A program made the translations under genes and the position numbers. The notes under the pieces were generated by a model. The model searched no databases, was not told where the DNA came from, and worked only from the letters and a program-made list of their open reading frames with translations. Shown here piece after piece: positions 36,208 to 46,072 of a DNA stretch of 64,000 nt (position 1 is its first letter; each line of letters starts with the position of its first letter). This DNA comes from Nocardia higoensis NBRC 100133. Lineage in GTDB: Bacteria > Actinomycetota > Actinomycetes > Mycobacteriales > Mycobacteriaceae. Location of the stretch: contig NZ_BAGA01000181.1 of NCBI RefSeq assembly GCF_000308595.1, forward strand, positions 1 to 64,000. The letters are read 5' to 3'.

Positions 36208-37493
36208 CAGGACGTCACCCCTCGCAGGCTCGCCTGCAGACCGCGACCGGCCGGACTGTCGGCAGTCGTGATGTGCACGGTGATCCGGTCACCCGCGTCG
36301 AACACCCACGAACCGGTCAGGGTGGTATCGGCCGCATGAGCGGCGGCGGCGATCGTCGCCGAGGTGAGCGCCACGGCGGTGCCGTTCCGCCGCAGCTCGA
36401 CGATGAGGTTTCCGGTGCCCGCGGTCTCACCTCGATAGGTGAGGGAGGTGACGGTGACCTTCCGTTCCAGACGCAGGCCTTCGGGCATCACATTGCCCGC
36501 GCCCGCGGCACGGATGCCGTTGTGCGACTTGAAGGCGATGTCGTAGATCTGGCCGAGTGCGGTCGGGGTCCTGGCATCGCTGAGACGGGCATCGGTCGTG
36601 GCGACCGCCTCGAGAGCGGTGCGGGCGGCGACGGCGTCGACGGCGGTCAGCACCGCACGACCGACGGTGGTCGAGTCGGCGATCTGATTGGCCGGATGGG
36701 TGTGCGAGATCGGGGTCCGGGCGTTGGACAGGCGGGGGTCGTCGCCGGCGACGGCGGTGGTCGCCGTCGATCCGATGGTCGGCGGGAAGGTCGCCGGTTT
36801 GCCGGTGATCGCGGCCCAGTCGCTGGACCCGGCCGGACCGCGGATGACGATACCCTGGCCGTTGGGCAGCCAGCCGCCGTCGGCGGCGTGGTAGACGTAG
36901 AGCAGGTTGTCGGCGGCCACCACGTAGTGTGCGCCTTCGGGCGGTGTCGCGGGCAGCGCGGAGTAGGTCGCCACCCGGCCGTCGATCCGGATACCTTCAC
37001 CTCGGGGCCCGACCACCACAGCATTGCCCGGTGAGGCCGGGACCGGGGAGGCCAGGGTGAGATCGACGAGACCGGAGGAGCCGGTGTCGGGATTCTGCGG
37101 GTCCGGGCCGGGGAGATACTCCGGGACCTGAAAACTGAACGGCTGCAACGGCACCGGGTCGCCGTCATAGGAGAGGTCGAAGGTCACCCGCCAGGTCCAG
37201 TCGGCCGGGTTGGTGGCCGCGCTCGGCGCGACCAGGCGCACTCCGCGACCGCCGCGCCAGGTGAGGTAGCCGAACTCGTCCAGTGAGCATTCGTAGTGCC
37301 GGGGCAGCTGCACGTAGGTGGCGGGCGCGGGCACGGCGTCGGCGACGAGCACCTTCGGCGTCTCTGCGGTGAAGGTGACCGTGCCGGTGAGCGGGGGGAA
37401 TTCGGGAAGGTCGCCGATGTCGGGGCCGTCGCTGATGTTGGCGAGGAAACGCCCGACGACCTTTCCGTATTTCAATGGGGGCAGATCGGCCAT
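36207..37493 (-). CDS. Tail fibre-like protein with upper-baseplate and tip regions
   Basis: 428 aa. The N-terminal third is a beta-rich domain (MADLPPLKYGKVVGRFLANI). A middle part has VVVGPRGEGIRIDGRVATYS and a short collagen-like IRGPAGSSD, then repeats typical of phage tail fibres (DDPRLSNARTPISHTHPANQ, TDARLSDARTPTALGQ). The C-terminal domain is a beta sandwich. The DxRLSxARTP repeats are common in siphophage receptor-binding proteins. Confidence 0.82.
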   Translation of the reverse strand: MADLPPLKYGKVVGRFLANISDGPDIGDLPEFPPLTGTVTFTAETPKVLVADAVPAPATYVQLPRHYECSLDEFGYLTWRGGRGVRLVAPSAATNPADWTWRVTFDLSYDGDPVPLQPFSFQVPEYLPGPDPQNPDTGSSGLVDLTLASPVPASPGNAVVVGPRGEGIRIDGRVATYSALPATPPEGAHYVVAADNLLYVYHAADGGWLPNGQGIVIRGPAGSSDWAAITGKPATFPPTIGSTATTAVAGDDPRLSNARTPISHTHPANQIADSTTVGRAVLTAVDAVAARTALEAVATTDARLSDARTPTALGQIYDIAFKSHNGIRAAGAGNVMPEGLRLERKVTVTSLTYRGETAGTGNLIVELRRNGTAVALTSATIAAAAHAADTTLTGSWVFDAGDRITVHITTADSPAGRGLQASLRGVTS

Positions 37494-37550
37494 GGATCGA
37501 TGCCTTTCGGAGTGGGCAGCCGAGGGACGGCTGGGGTGGGAACGCTGCCG

Positions 37551-38597
37551 CTACACCGGCTGGGCGTAGACGATGAGCTGCGCGCCGTTGGTCGAGACGC
37601 TGAATTTCGAGGTGCCGACACGGCGGACGACGACATAGAGGGTGGTCGTCTGATTCGCCGGGATCACTCCCACGGCGGAGCCGGGCGAGAGCGCGTACTC
37701 GAACTTCGGGGAGATCGGGATGCGGGTGAGGTTGTTGGCGCCGAGGGTGTAGCCGTAGCCCACCGGATCTCCGTCGATGTCGCCGACACGCACCTCGACA
37801 TCGCAGTGCGAGGCGTTGAGCTGGCTGACGTGCGTCTGCACGATCAGGCCGCCCTCCACTCGTGGACGCCACGGCGCCGGCTGCGCCGGGATGGTGAGGG
37901 TGGCGACCACGCGGCGGTCGTCGGAGATATTGGTGCCACCGGTGAACTGGCTGCTCGCGATGGCCCACGGACCGGCAGGCGCGGGGTTGGGCACGGGCCG
38001 GAATTTCTCCAGTGCCGCGTCCCAGGACAGGATGTAGTCCTGGCCGAGCGGATGATCCTCGTCGACGAGGACGTCACTGGCATCCTGGATGCGTCCGGCG
38101 CCGCCGGGTGGGCCCGCGTCGCCGGTCTCCCCTCTCGGGAACGTGATCTGCAATTGCTGATGCGGCGCGGTTCCGGTGATCTGCGCGGTCGCATTCGAGC
38201 CGTGCGGCCCGGCGACACCGGTTCCGGTCAGCGTCGTGGCTGAGCCTCTGCGCCCGGGTGCGCCGAAGGCATCGGCGAAGGCGATGAATTCCAGGCCGGT
38301 CCAGTAATAGACGCGGTTCTCCGAGACGACTCGCCACGCTTTGCGCGCGTCGGCAGTCGTCGGGGCGAGCGCCAGCAGGGCCGGGACATCGGCGACATCG
38401 CCCTGCCACACCCACGGCCACGCCGGATCGCCGTCCGGGCCCGCCGGACCGGGGAGCCCTTCGCGGATCTCCACCAGCGCCTGGCGATCCACCACTTCCA
38501 TGGGATTGACCGTGAACGGCAGCCCGACCGAGTCGGACACACCGCGCATAGTGATCATGATGTCGTCGTCGTAGACGATATTCGGGTCGTCGGTCAT
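37551..38597 (-). CDS. Collagen-like tail fibre / receptor-binding paralogue 3
   Basis: 348 aa. Collagen-like Gly-X-Y stretches (LPGPAGPDGDP near 65, GPPGGAG) and phage-type WQGDVADVPALLALAPTTAD are followed by a beta domain with APWRPRVEGGLIVQTHVS and a terminal NGAQLIVYAQPV. The same plan occurs in the two genes upstream, so these are tandem paralogues. Start at ATG 38597, overlapping the previous stop (ATGA). Confidence 0.8.
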   Translation of the reverse strand: MTDDPNIVYDDDIMITMRGVSDSVGLPFTVNPMEVVDRQALVEIREGLPGPAGPDGDPAWPWVWQGDVADVPALLALAPTTADARKAWRVVSENRVYYWTGLEFIAFADAFGAPGRRGSATTLTGTGVAGPHGSNATAQITGTAPHQQLQITFPRGETGDAGPPGGAGRIQDASDVLVDEDHPLGQDYILSWDAALEKFRPVPNPAPAGPWAIASSQFTGGTNISDDRRVVATLTIPAQPAPWRPRVEGGLIVQTHVSQLNASHCDVEVRVGDIDGDPVGYGYTLGANNLTRIPISPKFEYALSPGSAVGVIPANQTTTLYVVVRRVGTSKFSVSTNGAQLIVYAQPV

Positions 38598-39670
38598 GAT
38601 GCCGCCACTGGTTGCGCCCAGCACACGACCTGTGCGCCGGACATGGTGTACGAGTAATTGGAACTGCCTTGGGCACGGCGCAGGACCACATAGAGGGTCA
38701 CCGCCTGGCCTGCCGGGACGACGCCCACCGAGCTGCTCGGATCAGTGATCGAGGCGCCGAAGAACGGGCGCAGCGGGGTGCTGACGGTGATACCGAACGG
38801 CCAGCCGGTGCCGAGGGCGACGATCTGGCCGGAGTTCGATCCGATCCGCAACTCGGTGTCGACGCGGGTGGCGTAACTGGTGGAACTCTCCTGCGTGCGC
38901 ACGACCACTCCGCCGGAAACCAGCGGACGCCACGCGACATCCTGTGCGGGAATGTCGAGGCGGGCGATGGTGTTCGGTGAGGTGGAGACGTTCGTCTGGG
39001 AAGCCGAGAAGCCCGCTCCCCCGTTCCACGCCGATGTTTCGACGATCGACCACGGCCCGCGCAGACCCGGGTCGGGACGAGGAGTCCACTTGCCGGTGGT
39101 CTCGTTCCATACGGGTACCGAACCGTCGGCGTGGACACCATCGGCGTAGTCGGCGGCGTTCCGGATCGGGCCGGGCGGCCCGGCTTCGCCGGCGATCCCC
39201 TTCACACCTCGCGGAACGGTGAGGTTCACCGTCACGTTCGGCGCTGTCCCGATGACCGTGACCTGCAACGGGCTGCCCACGGGCCCGGTGTCGACGACAC
39301 CGATCGACACCGAAGACGGCTCGCCGTCGGGGCCCATGGCACCGAACGCGTCGGCGAAGGAATCGAAAGTCGATCCGTTCCAATACATCAGCGTGTTGTT
39401 GGCCAGCACGCGCCATGCTTTGCCCGCGTGCGCCTGGGTCAGCCGGGGCGCGAGCGCGTTCAAGGCGCTCTCGTCGGCGATGTCGCCTTCCCATCGGAAC
39501 GAGTGCGCCGTGGGCCCCTGCGGACCGACGGCGCCGGGCGGACCGGTCATGAGTTCGAGGGCGCCGTCGCGCGGCGTCGCGTGCAGTGCTTGCACTACGC
39601 CGGACGCGCTGGAGCCCTCATCGATGCCGCGAATAATGGTGGAATCGAAATATTCCCCTACCGTGGACAT
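38594..39670 (-). CDS. Collagen-like tail fibre / receptor-binding paralogue 2
   Basis: 358 aa. TGPPGAVGPQGPT and GEAGPPGPIRN collagen-like triplets surround WEGDIADESALNALAPRLTQ. The C-terminal domain (VAWRPLVSGGVVVRTQESST, SGAQVVCWAQPVAAS) is paralogous to that of the neighbours. ATG 39670 follows GGAAG. Probably trimeric with a target-binding tip. Confidence 0.8.
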   Translation of the reverse strand: MSTVGEYFDSTIIRGIDEGSSASGVVQALHATPRDGALELMTGPPGAVGPQGPTAHSFRWEGDIADESALNALAPRLTQAHAGKAWRVLANNTLMYWNGSTFDSFADAFGAMGPDGEPSSVSIGVVDTGPVGSPLQVTVIGTAPNVTVNLTVPRGVKGIAGEAGPPGPIRNAADYADGVHADGSVPVWNETTGKWTPRPDPGLRGPWSIVETSAWNGGAGFSASQTNVSTSPNTIARLDIPAQDVAWRPLVSGGVVVRTQESSTSYATRVDTELRIGSNSGQIVALGTGWPFGITVSTPLRPFFGASITDPSSSVGVVPAGQAVTLYVVLRRAQGSSNYSYTMSGAQVVCWAQPVAAS

Positions 39671-39671
39671 T

Positions 39672-40736
39672 TCACTTCCTTGCTCGGGTGGGTGTGGCAT
39701 AGACGACCAGGGACGCGCCTGCGCGCTGATAGCCGATCTCGCCGGTGCTGGTGCTGCTCGCGTTGAGCCGGTCGACCGTGACCACCAGATTCACGGGTTG
39801 ACCGGCTGGGACGGTCGCGTACTTCGCGACGGGCGACAGTGATTTGGTGGCGTCGGCGTCGCTGTAGGCGGGCACGAACGGAGTCATCAGGTAGCCGCCG
39901 CCGGTGATGCCCGTCCGAGCCATCGCGACGATCTGTCCTTCGGAATGCATGAGCCGCACGGTGACTCGATAGAACTGCTGGCCGGAGTCCTGGCAGTAGA
40001 CCGACAGGTGGCCGTATACGGTGGGGCGCCACTCGAACGGCATGACCGGCACTGTGAAGGTCCCCGCCACCAGCTGTGCGGCCGCACCGGCTTGGTCGGC
40101 CGCGAAGTCGGTGTCGTACCAGGCCCATGGACCGCGTCCGATCGGAGCGGCCAGCGCCTGGAACTTGCGGGAACCGCGCTGATAGCCGAACACGCCGCCA
40201 TCGGACGGCCCTACCGTGGTGTCGAAATCGGGGGCCGTCCCGATGGTGCCCGACGCGCCCGGGGGGCCTTTCGGACCCCGCAGCCCGGCCGGGACGGTGA
40301 CCGCGAGCGTCTGAGCGGCACCGGATCCGGTGACCACCACGGCGGGGTTGGTCAGCGCGGGCTCGTGCACCGTGCGGACGTCGGTGAACGCGATCGGATC
40401 GGCGGCGGGACCGGCCGGGCCGACCGCGTTCGGCGAATGCTGCCAGCCGGCGCCGGTCCAGAGGTCCATTCCGTCGTCGTCGAGGCGATGCCACCACTTG
40501 CCGCGGTCATCGGGTCCGAGACCGGAGGGGCGCGCGGCGGCGTCGGCGATCTCCCCCATCTTGTGGAAGGTCGTGCGTGGTAGTCCGCGACGCCCTGCCG
40601 GTCCGGTGAGTCCTTGGGGCAGCGAAAGTTCCGCGACCGTGGGGGTCACCGCGACCTCGGCGGTCAGGACGGGCAGTCCGTCTGCGTCGGGATCGGCGCG
40701 GAGAGTGAGGTGTGCGGGAAAGATGGTGTCTGCCAT
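39672..40736 (-). CDS. Collagen-like tail fibre / receptor-binding paralogue 1
   Basis: 354 aa from ATG 40736 (GAGGAG seven bases upstream). QGLTGPAGRRGLP and GLRGPKGPPGASG are Gly-X-Y repeats; the C-terminal half carries FEWRPTVYGHLSVYCQ and ends with AGASLVVYATPTRARK, matching the terminal domains of paralogues 2 and 3. Order directly after the Gp37-like tip gene fits a receptor-binding role. Confidence 0.8.
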   Translation of the reverse strand: MADTIFPAHLTLRADPDADGLPVLTAEVAVTPTVAELSLPQGLTGPAGRRGLPRTTFHKMGEIADAAARPSGLGPDDRGKWWHRLDDDGMDLWTGAGWQHSPNAVGPAGPAADPIAFTDVRTVHEPALTNPAVVVTGSGAAQTLAVTVPAGLRGPKGPPGASGTIGTAPDFDTTVGPSDGGVFGYQRGSRKFQALAAPIGRGPWAWYDTDFAADQAGAAAQLVAGTFTVPVMPFEWRPTVYGHLSVYCQDSGQQFYRVTVRLMHSEGQIVAMARTGITGGGYLMTPFVPAYSDADATKSLSPVAKYATVPAGQPVNLVVTVDRLNASSTSTGEIGYQRAGASLVVYATPTRARK

Positions 40737-40760
40737 TGTTTTCTCCTCGCGGGACAAAGG

Positions 40761-42380
40761 TCAGAAGATGAGCAGGTCGAGATCGGCGCCGACATCGGTG
40801 GCGAGATCCTTGATCGCGGACGCGACCCGGCCCAGCCGCTGCCATGCCTTGACCACCGCGTCCTCCTCGTCGGAGCCGTCGCCGACGGTGATCTGCCAGG
40901 TGGCCGGAGTCTCCCGGTCGTCGGTGAAGGTCAGCTCCGTCACGTAGTCGGTGAAGATGAGCTGCCCCATGGCGAAGCCGATCTGGTCGCCGAGCCCGAA
41001 GTCCCGGCCGAGCAGGTAGGGGGCGTTGTCTTCCACGGTGACCCGATGACTGGTGTAGCCGCGGGTGAGGTGCAGGCCCTGGCGGGCCGCGACGAAGCCG
41101 TCGAGTGTGAAGGCCTTGTCGCTGCCGGTGATGTACAGCTCCCGGAACGCGTACGGGCCGCTGCGCTCGACACGCTCCAGGTCCCGGTAGACGTTCCAGG
41201 CCAGGAACACGTCGTTGAGCTGGCCCCGGTACAGCCAGTCCATGCCGATCAGCGACAACAGCCCTTTGATCGCTATCTCGATGCCCGCGTTGACCCAGCC
41301 CGGTGACCGGCCGCCGATGATGACGTCGGTCGCCGTTGGCTTGTGCAGGGCCACCTCGGATCGCCCGATGCCGGAGTACTCGCCTTCGAAGTACCACACC
41401 CACGGCAAGTTCTTGAAGGTGCCGAACTTGCCGTAATTCCCGTACACCGCTTCGTATTCGGTGGTCGATTCGAAGTTCGGATAGCGGATCGGTGTGGTGC
41501 CGTCTTCGGCGAACTCTTCCAGCCAGGACTTGATGCCATCGAGCAAGGTGCCCGTCGGGCCGGTCACACCCGACTTGTCGACCGTTTCCAGTACGACGGT
41601 TGGCCGCTCCAGATAGAACCACTCCGGTGCGGGCTGCTCGTCTTCCTCGGGGAGGAAGAACCGGGCCGTCAGCATGACACCGGAATCCTCGAGCATCGGC
41701 ACGAACAACTTGTCGGCCATGTCGAAACGTGCCGAGGCCGCGCTCCAGCGACTGGTGTCGGTGCGTGGGTCGACGGGGACCACTGCGATCGGGAACAACG
41801 GATTGCCCGCACCCGCCCAGCCGGGGTTGTCCGCGGTTCCCGGCGGCGCCCAGCCCGGCGCCTGCAGGCGCAGGAGATTCGCGGTGAGATAAGTGGTCAC
41901 CAGGGTGCGGACCGGACCGAACTGGATCATGTGCCGGGGGAACTGCGCCAGGATCGGCGCGAACGGTGAAGCCCAGCAGCAGATGGTGGAGATGTGGTTC
42001 CAGGCGTGGATCGCCTCGATGTCCACGGTCTCGACGCCGTTCTCGTCACGGACCAGCGCGGCTTTGGTGATGTAGCCGTCCCACCGGAAGCCTCGGGTAT
42101 TCACCGTGATCGGGATGGTGGCGTCGGCCCCGTCCTCGTTGTTGAACAGGTGATCGAAGTGCACCATGTCGCGGGGGCAGATCATCTTGAGCCCGCCCGC
42201 CGCGTTGCGCGGATAGGTGAACTCGAGCGACAGATAGCTGTGCTCCTCCCCCACCTCACGCATGAACTTGTCCCAATAGCGCACCAGCACATCGGAATTG
42301 CGGGCTTGTTCCCGCTCGATCCGGTAGACGTCGTCCATGTGACGCGCCTGCGCGTGCGGATCCCAGGTCGGTTCGCTCAT
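40761..42380 (-). CDS. Siphophage Gp37-like tail tip protein
   Basis: 539 aa. It resembles the ReqiPepy6 Gp37-like proteins of actinobacteriophages that serve as a baseplate-hub/tail-associated component: SLEFTYPRNAAGGLKMICPR near residue 50, then DGYITKAALVRDENGVETVD, and IEAIHAWNHISTICCWASPF. No peptidase or lysozyme motif is visible. The ATG shares one base with the stop of the Dit-like gene (TGATG). Confidence 0.82.
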   Translation of the reverse strand: MSEPTWDPHAQARHMDDVYRIEREQARNSDVLVRYWDKFMREVGEEHSYLSLEFTYPRNAAGGLKMICPRDMVHFDHLFNNEDGADATIPITVNTRGFRWDGYITKAALVRDENGVETVDIEAIHAWNHISTICCWASPFAPILAQFPRHMIQFGPVRTLVTTYLTANLLRLQAPGWAPPGTADNPGWAGAGNPLFPIAVVPVDPRTDTSRWSAASARFDMADKLFVPMLEDSGVMLTARFFLPEEDEQPAPEWFYLERPTVVLETVDKSGVTGPTGTLLDGIKSWLEEFAEDGTTPIRYPNFESTTEYEAVYGNYGKFGTFKNLPWVWYFEGEYSGIGRSEVALHKPTATDVIIGGRSPGWVNAGIEIAIKGLLSLIGMDWLYRGQLNDVFLAWNVYRDLERVERSGPYAFRELYITGSDKAFTLDGFVAARQGLHLTRGYTSHRVTVEDNAPYLLGRDFGLGDQIGFAMGQLIFTDYVTELTFTDDRETPATWQITVGDGSDEEDAVVKAWQRLGRVASAIKDLATDVGADLDLLIF

Positions 42381-43273
42381 CAGAACGGCCTCGACGATCG
42401 CGGGGTGACGGACACGATCAGGCTCGACTCGGTGGTGCCGCCGTCCACGGTGACGGTGATGTCGGTCGAACTCCACGGCGGGAGCGCCGCCAGCCAGTGT
42501 CTGCCCGCCAGCTGCGCCCACACATTGCGGCCACGCGGATTCTCGGCGCTGTAGACAGTGGCGGTGCGGCGCCTCGGATGGGTGTCGATTCGGAGGGTCT
42601 CGCCCGCACTCAACACAGGTGTCTGCACCAGACGCGGTTGTTCACCGCCGACGGGATCCTGGATCCTCCAGCGTCCGGGCCCGTTCATGGTGTAGCGCGG
42701 CCAGGCGGGCTGGTCGGCGGCATTGCGCGCCCGCACAACGCCTTCACCGAGGCCGGCGATATCGGTCCACACCGAGGTTTCCTCGAAGTGATGTTCCAGC
42801 GGGTCCATGGCCGTCGCGGACATCTTGTAGAGGGCGAACGCGTTGCGCGCCGGATCGATGTCACCCATCGGTTCCGGCGCGGCGTCGAGTTGCGCTTGCT
42901 GGAAACGCCACCCTTGATGCCGGGTGAAATAGCCTACGGTGACCGGTTTGTCGGTGGACCAGCCGCGGAACCAGGCGTCGTGGACGGCGAGGAAATCGCG
43001 CACCGGGTCGGCGGCGGGACGGTGCGTGGTAGCCGAGATCACCACCAGGAAGTCCCATTCCTTCTTCGAGCGGACCGACCGCTGGAAGGTCGCGCCGTCC
43101 TGACGGGCGCCCTCGGACACCAGGAGCTGCACCGGCGCGAACATGAATCCGGCCTGTTTCGACAGCCGCACCCCTTCCCGCCCGGCATTGGCGCCCGACA
43201 GATGCCACACTCGCCCGTTGACATCCCACACGACCACTTTCGTGTCGTGCGCATTCGATAACTGGTGGGTCAT
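42380..43273 (-). CDS. Distal tail (Dit)-like protein
   Basis: 297 aa directly after the tape measure and overlapping it by four bases (ATGA). The N-terminal half (VVVWDVNGRVWHLSGANAG, EWDFLVVISATTHRP, FLAVHDAWFRGWSTDKPV) matches the fold of actinophage distal tail/minor tail proteins, and the C-terminal half is a beta domain ending VTPRSSRPF. It is expected to form the ring that caps the tail tube and links to the tip. Confidence 0.8.
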   Translation of the reverse strand: MTHQLSNAHDTKVVVWDVNGRVWHLSGANAGREGVRLSKQAGFMFAPVQLLVSEGARQDGATFQRSVRSKKEWDFLVVISATTHRPAADPVRDFLAVHDAWFRGWSTDKPVTVGYFTRHQGWRFQQAQLDAAPEPMGDIDPARNAFALYKMSATAMDPLEHHFEETSVWTDIAGLGEGVVRARNAADQPAWPRYTMNGPGRWRIQDPVGGEQPRLVQTPVLSAGETLRIDTHPRRRTATVYSAENPRGRNVWAQLAGRHWLAALPPWSSTDITVTVDGGTTESSLIVSVTPRSSRPF

Positions 43274-45624
43274 CGACCGAGCCCTCCTCCGCGTTGCTGC
43301 GCCAGCGTCCGGCGCCGATTGACCCGCTCCACCGCGATAGCGGCGCTCTTGGGGTCCATGCCGTTGAAGTTGTAGATGTCCTGGCGGACTGTCCGGCCGC
43401 CCGGACCTTCGGCGAGATCGGTGAGTCCGAAACCGGTTCCGATCACCTCTTTCGCCGACTGGGCGGCATATTCGATCGGCTGGGTGACCAGGCTGGACAG
43501 CGTCGATGCGGCCATCGAGCCGATCGCGCTGCCGATCGCGGGCGCCAGCGGCGCCGCCGGGCCGAGGAAGCCGGCCAACGCGGTTCCCGCCGCGGAGCCG
43601 AGCATGCTGCCCGCCGTCGACGCGGCTCCACTGATCGCTCCGGTCAGGCCGCCGACGAGTCCCCGCTGCCGCATACCCTGCACAGCGCCTGTCACGGCGG
43701 CGAAACCGATCTGCTGTTCGACCGAGGGATTTTGACGCAACGCCTCCTGCTGGTCCGGCCGGAAGTCGATACCCAGCAGGTTGCCGACACCCATCGCCAA
43801 GGTCGGCGCCCACTGCCCCTCGGGGTCGAGCGACGCGACAGCGCCGAACAAGTCACCGATATCGCGACCCGCGTTCTCCCCGATCCCGAAATCGACGCCG
43901 AGCTTGGCACCGGCGACCTGGGCGAAGTCCGCGACGCTGCCGGTGACGGGATCGTACGGCCGCATCGCCTGCTCGAGGCTCTTCGCCTGCGGCACCGCCG
44001 TACCCAGTGCTTTCGGCGCGTCCGTGCGCAGCGCCGACAGCATGGACTGCACGGTGCCGCCTTCACGGACCGAAAGCGCGGGCGTCAGCCGGCCACTGGG
44101 CAGCAGATATTGGAGGGGAATGCCGTCCGAGCCGCCCACCGGGATTCCCGGCAACGTGCCGCCCGCGCCGACCTGCGGAGCGACCGAGCCGGTTTCGCTC
44201 GAAGCGACCGCTCCCCCGTCCACGGTCGGGGCACCGGTGCCGGGGCCTGTCACAGGGTCGACCGGCGTGGTGCCGGTCATGGTCATCGAAGCGCGCAGGC
44301 TGCCGCCGAATTTCGATCCGATCATGGCGCCGAGCTGGGCGCCGATCTCCGGTGCGAGCGCACCCGACGGCCCGAGGGCCGGGCCGATCGCCGAGCCCAG
44401 CGCCGAACCCACTCTCGCGCCGGCGTCCGCGGCAACGCTTTCGATTCCCTGCCCGAGCGCTTCGGCGAGCCGGGCCATCTGGCCCGTGCCATCATCCGTG
44501 CCCGCCGAATTGCCGGACAAGAGACCGGTGAGGCCGGGAAGCATCGCAGCACGGGGAATCGTGGACGCCCCCTGCGGGGTGATATGGAGAAAAGCGGCGA
44601 GCGGATTCGGCGCCCCGCCCGGAAGATCACGCTTTTCGAAGGTCTGAGTGGGATCTGCCGAGGCGCCGCCCGACGCGGAGAACAATCTGCTCACCGCGCC
44701 ACCGGGACCGAACGCGGGCGCGATCGCCGCGCCCAGGGCGGAACCGGCGCGCGCACCGGCGTTCAGCGCACCGTCGGCGATGACGCCGAAAGCATCACCG
44801 ACCATGCCGAACAGGCCGAAGTCCGCACCCGTGACCGCACCCGGCCCGACCGGCTTCACGAGGTTGCGAGCCAGCAGATCGCGCCACACGCCGTTGTTGC
44901 CCGCCGAATCGACCAGTCCACCGGCGGCGAAGCCCGGCAGCATGCGCGCCAGGTACGCCGGCGAGGGTACCCAGCCCGCGTTGATCGCATCGAGCAGCGG
45001 CAGCGCTCTCGAGGTGGCCGCGGCATTGACGACGTACTCGCCGTCGGACAGCCGAGCCAGGATCGAATCATCGCGCGGGCCACCGGGACCCGACACCATG
45101 CCGCCGGATGCCCGGCGGATCGGTGTGCGGTCGGCGAGGCCCGAATCGGTGACGGCCTCGTCGCGTTCGCCTTCCGGCTGCCCCGCCCGGTACGGATTCT
45201 GGAAGGTGGTACGCGCACTCATCCGCAGAACCCGAGTGCTGGTGCGTGCCTGCTCTCCGCCACCGCCGGAGGCGACCCAGTCGGCGAAGATCCTCGGCAT
45301 CACGCCCAGAACACCCTGGAACGCGCGCGCCAAGGCATCCATCCGCACCGGCGAGCCGGCCGACTCGGGTGAGTCACCCGAGTCGACGAACAGCGGATCG
45401 TCGTCGGGGAAGGTGATGGTGGAGGTTCCGGCGATCCGCCCGCCCTCCCACACCGCACCGCTGGGCAGGGTGAGCTTCTTGCCCGGAGGCAGGGCACCCG
45501 CATTGGTCATCGCGAGAATGTCCGGCATCCCCATCACCGGGTGACGCCGCGCCGGCCGAGAGGCGGCGGGTCCGCGCGCCGGAGACGGACCGGAGCCGCC
45601 GGGTTTCCGCACTACGGAGCTCAT
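43270..45624 (-). CDS. Tail tape measure protein
   Basis: 784 aa. Hallmarks: SGPGGPRDDSILARLSDGEY followed by VVNAAATS (residues about 175-205), as in many actinophage tape measures; long Ala/Gly helical segments and hydrophobic stretches (GAISGAASTAGSMLGSAAG). The last 35 residues hold IYNFNGMDPKSAAIAVERV (750-768), the motif also present near the N-termini of both toxins. At roughly 0.15 nm per residue the tail would be about 120 nm. GGAG is seven bases before the ATG. No lytic domain. Confidence 0.9.
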   Translation of the reverse strand: MSSVVRKPGGSGPSPARGPAASRPARRHPVMGMPDILAMTNAGALPPGKKLTLPSGAVWEGGRIAGTSTITFPDDDPLFVDSGDSPESAGSPVRMDALARAFQGVLGVMPRIFADWVASGGGGEQARTSTRVLRMSARTTFQNPYRAGQPEGERDEAVTDSGLADRTPIRRASGGMVSGPGGPRDDSILARLSDGEYVVNAAATSRALPLLDAINAGWVPSPAYLARMLPGFAAGGLVDSAGNNGVWRDLLARNLVKPVGPGAVTGADFGLFGMVGDAFGVIADGALNAGARAGSALGAAIAPAFGPGGAVSRLFSASGGASADPTQTFEKRDLPGGAPNPLAAFLHITPQGASTIPRAAMLPGLTGLLSGNSAGTDDGTGQMARLAEALGQGIESVAADAGARVGSALGSAIGPALGPSGALAPEIGAQLGAMIGSKFGGSLRASMTMTGTTPVDPVTGPGTGAPTVDGGAVASSETGSVAPQVGAGGTLPGIPVGGSDGIPLQYLLPSGRLTPALSVREGGTVQSMLSALRTDAPKALGTAVPQAKSLEQAMRPYDPVTGSVADFAQVAGAKLGVDFGIGENAGRDIGDLFGAVASLDPEGQWAPTLAMGVGNLLGIDFRPDQQEALRQNPSVEQQIGFAAVTGAVQGMRQRGLVGGLTGAISGAASTAGSMLGSAAGTALAGFLGPAAPLAPAIGSAIGSMAASTLSSLVTQPIEYAAQSAKEVIGTGFGLTDLAEGPGGRTVRQDIYNFNGMDPKSAAIAVERVNRRRTLAQQRGGGLGR

Positions 45625-45682
45625 GTGTATCTCCTCAAATTGACATCTACTTTCTCGGCCGCTGCCCTGGCCTCGGCGCCTG

Positions 45683-46072
45683 TTACCGACCCCAGTCCAG
45701 GAAGGTGTTCATCTGGTCGATGGCGGTAGCGGTGCCGACACGTTCGCGGTCGGTCTTCTTGCCTGGCCGTGCGATGGGCTCGGGCCGATGTCTGCCTTGC
45801 TGGGCATCGGGGGTCTTGGACCACACCAGCCAGCGCAGGGACTCGGTCATATCGGCCAGCAGGTGCTGGGTGAGTCGCCAGCGGCTGGCTTCCGGATCCA
45901 TCGACCGCAGCAGGGCCGATTCGGCGGGCAGCCACCGGATGATGGCCTTGAGGTCACGCCAGCTCAGCACGTCGGTGCCGAGCTGGCGCAAACGCAGGCC
46001 GAGAGCTATCAGATCGAATTCGACAGCCTCGCCATGCTCTTCGAGAAGAGCATCGAGGCCTAGGATTCCCCC
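45683..46072 (-). CDS. Tail assembly chaperone, gpT-like frameshift extension
   Basis: Continues from the upstream chaperone gene after a -1 shift at GGGGGAA. The fused product continues LDALLEEHGEAVEFDLIALG and LGTDVLSWRDLKAIIRWLP, a pattern typical of the second half of siphophage gpGT-type chaperones, and ends with AIDQMNTFLDWGR. Independent initiation at 45991 is possible but less likely. Located directly before the tape measure gene, as usual. Confidence 0.78.
   Translation of the reverse strand, partial: GGILGLDALLEEHGEAVEFDLIALGLRLRQLGTDVLSWRDLKAIIRWLPAESALLRSMDPEASRWRLTQHLLADMTESLRWLVWSKTPDAQQGRHRPEPIARPGKKTDRERVGTATAIDQMNTFLDWGR

Noticed and set aside
36207..40736. CRISPR-like or simple tandem DNA repeats
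   Set aside because: The periodicity is from collagen-like Gly-X-Y codons and paralogous genes, with no regular spacers.
43294..45372. Long plus-strand frame opposite the tape measure
   Set aside because: Arg/Gly-rich translation typical of an antisense high-GC frame; the minus strand has the tape measure motifs and ribosome-binding site.
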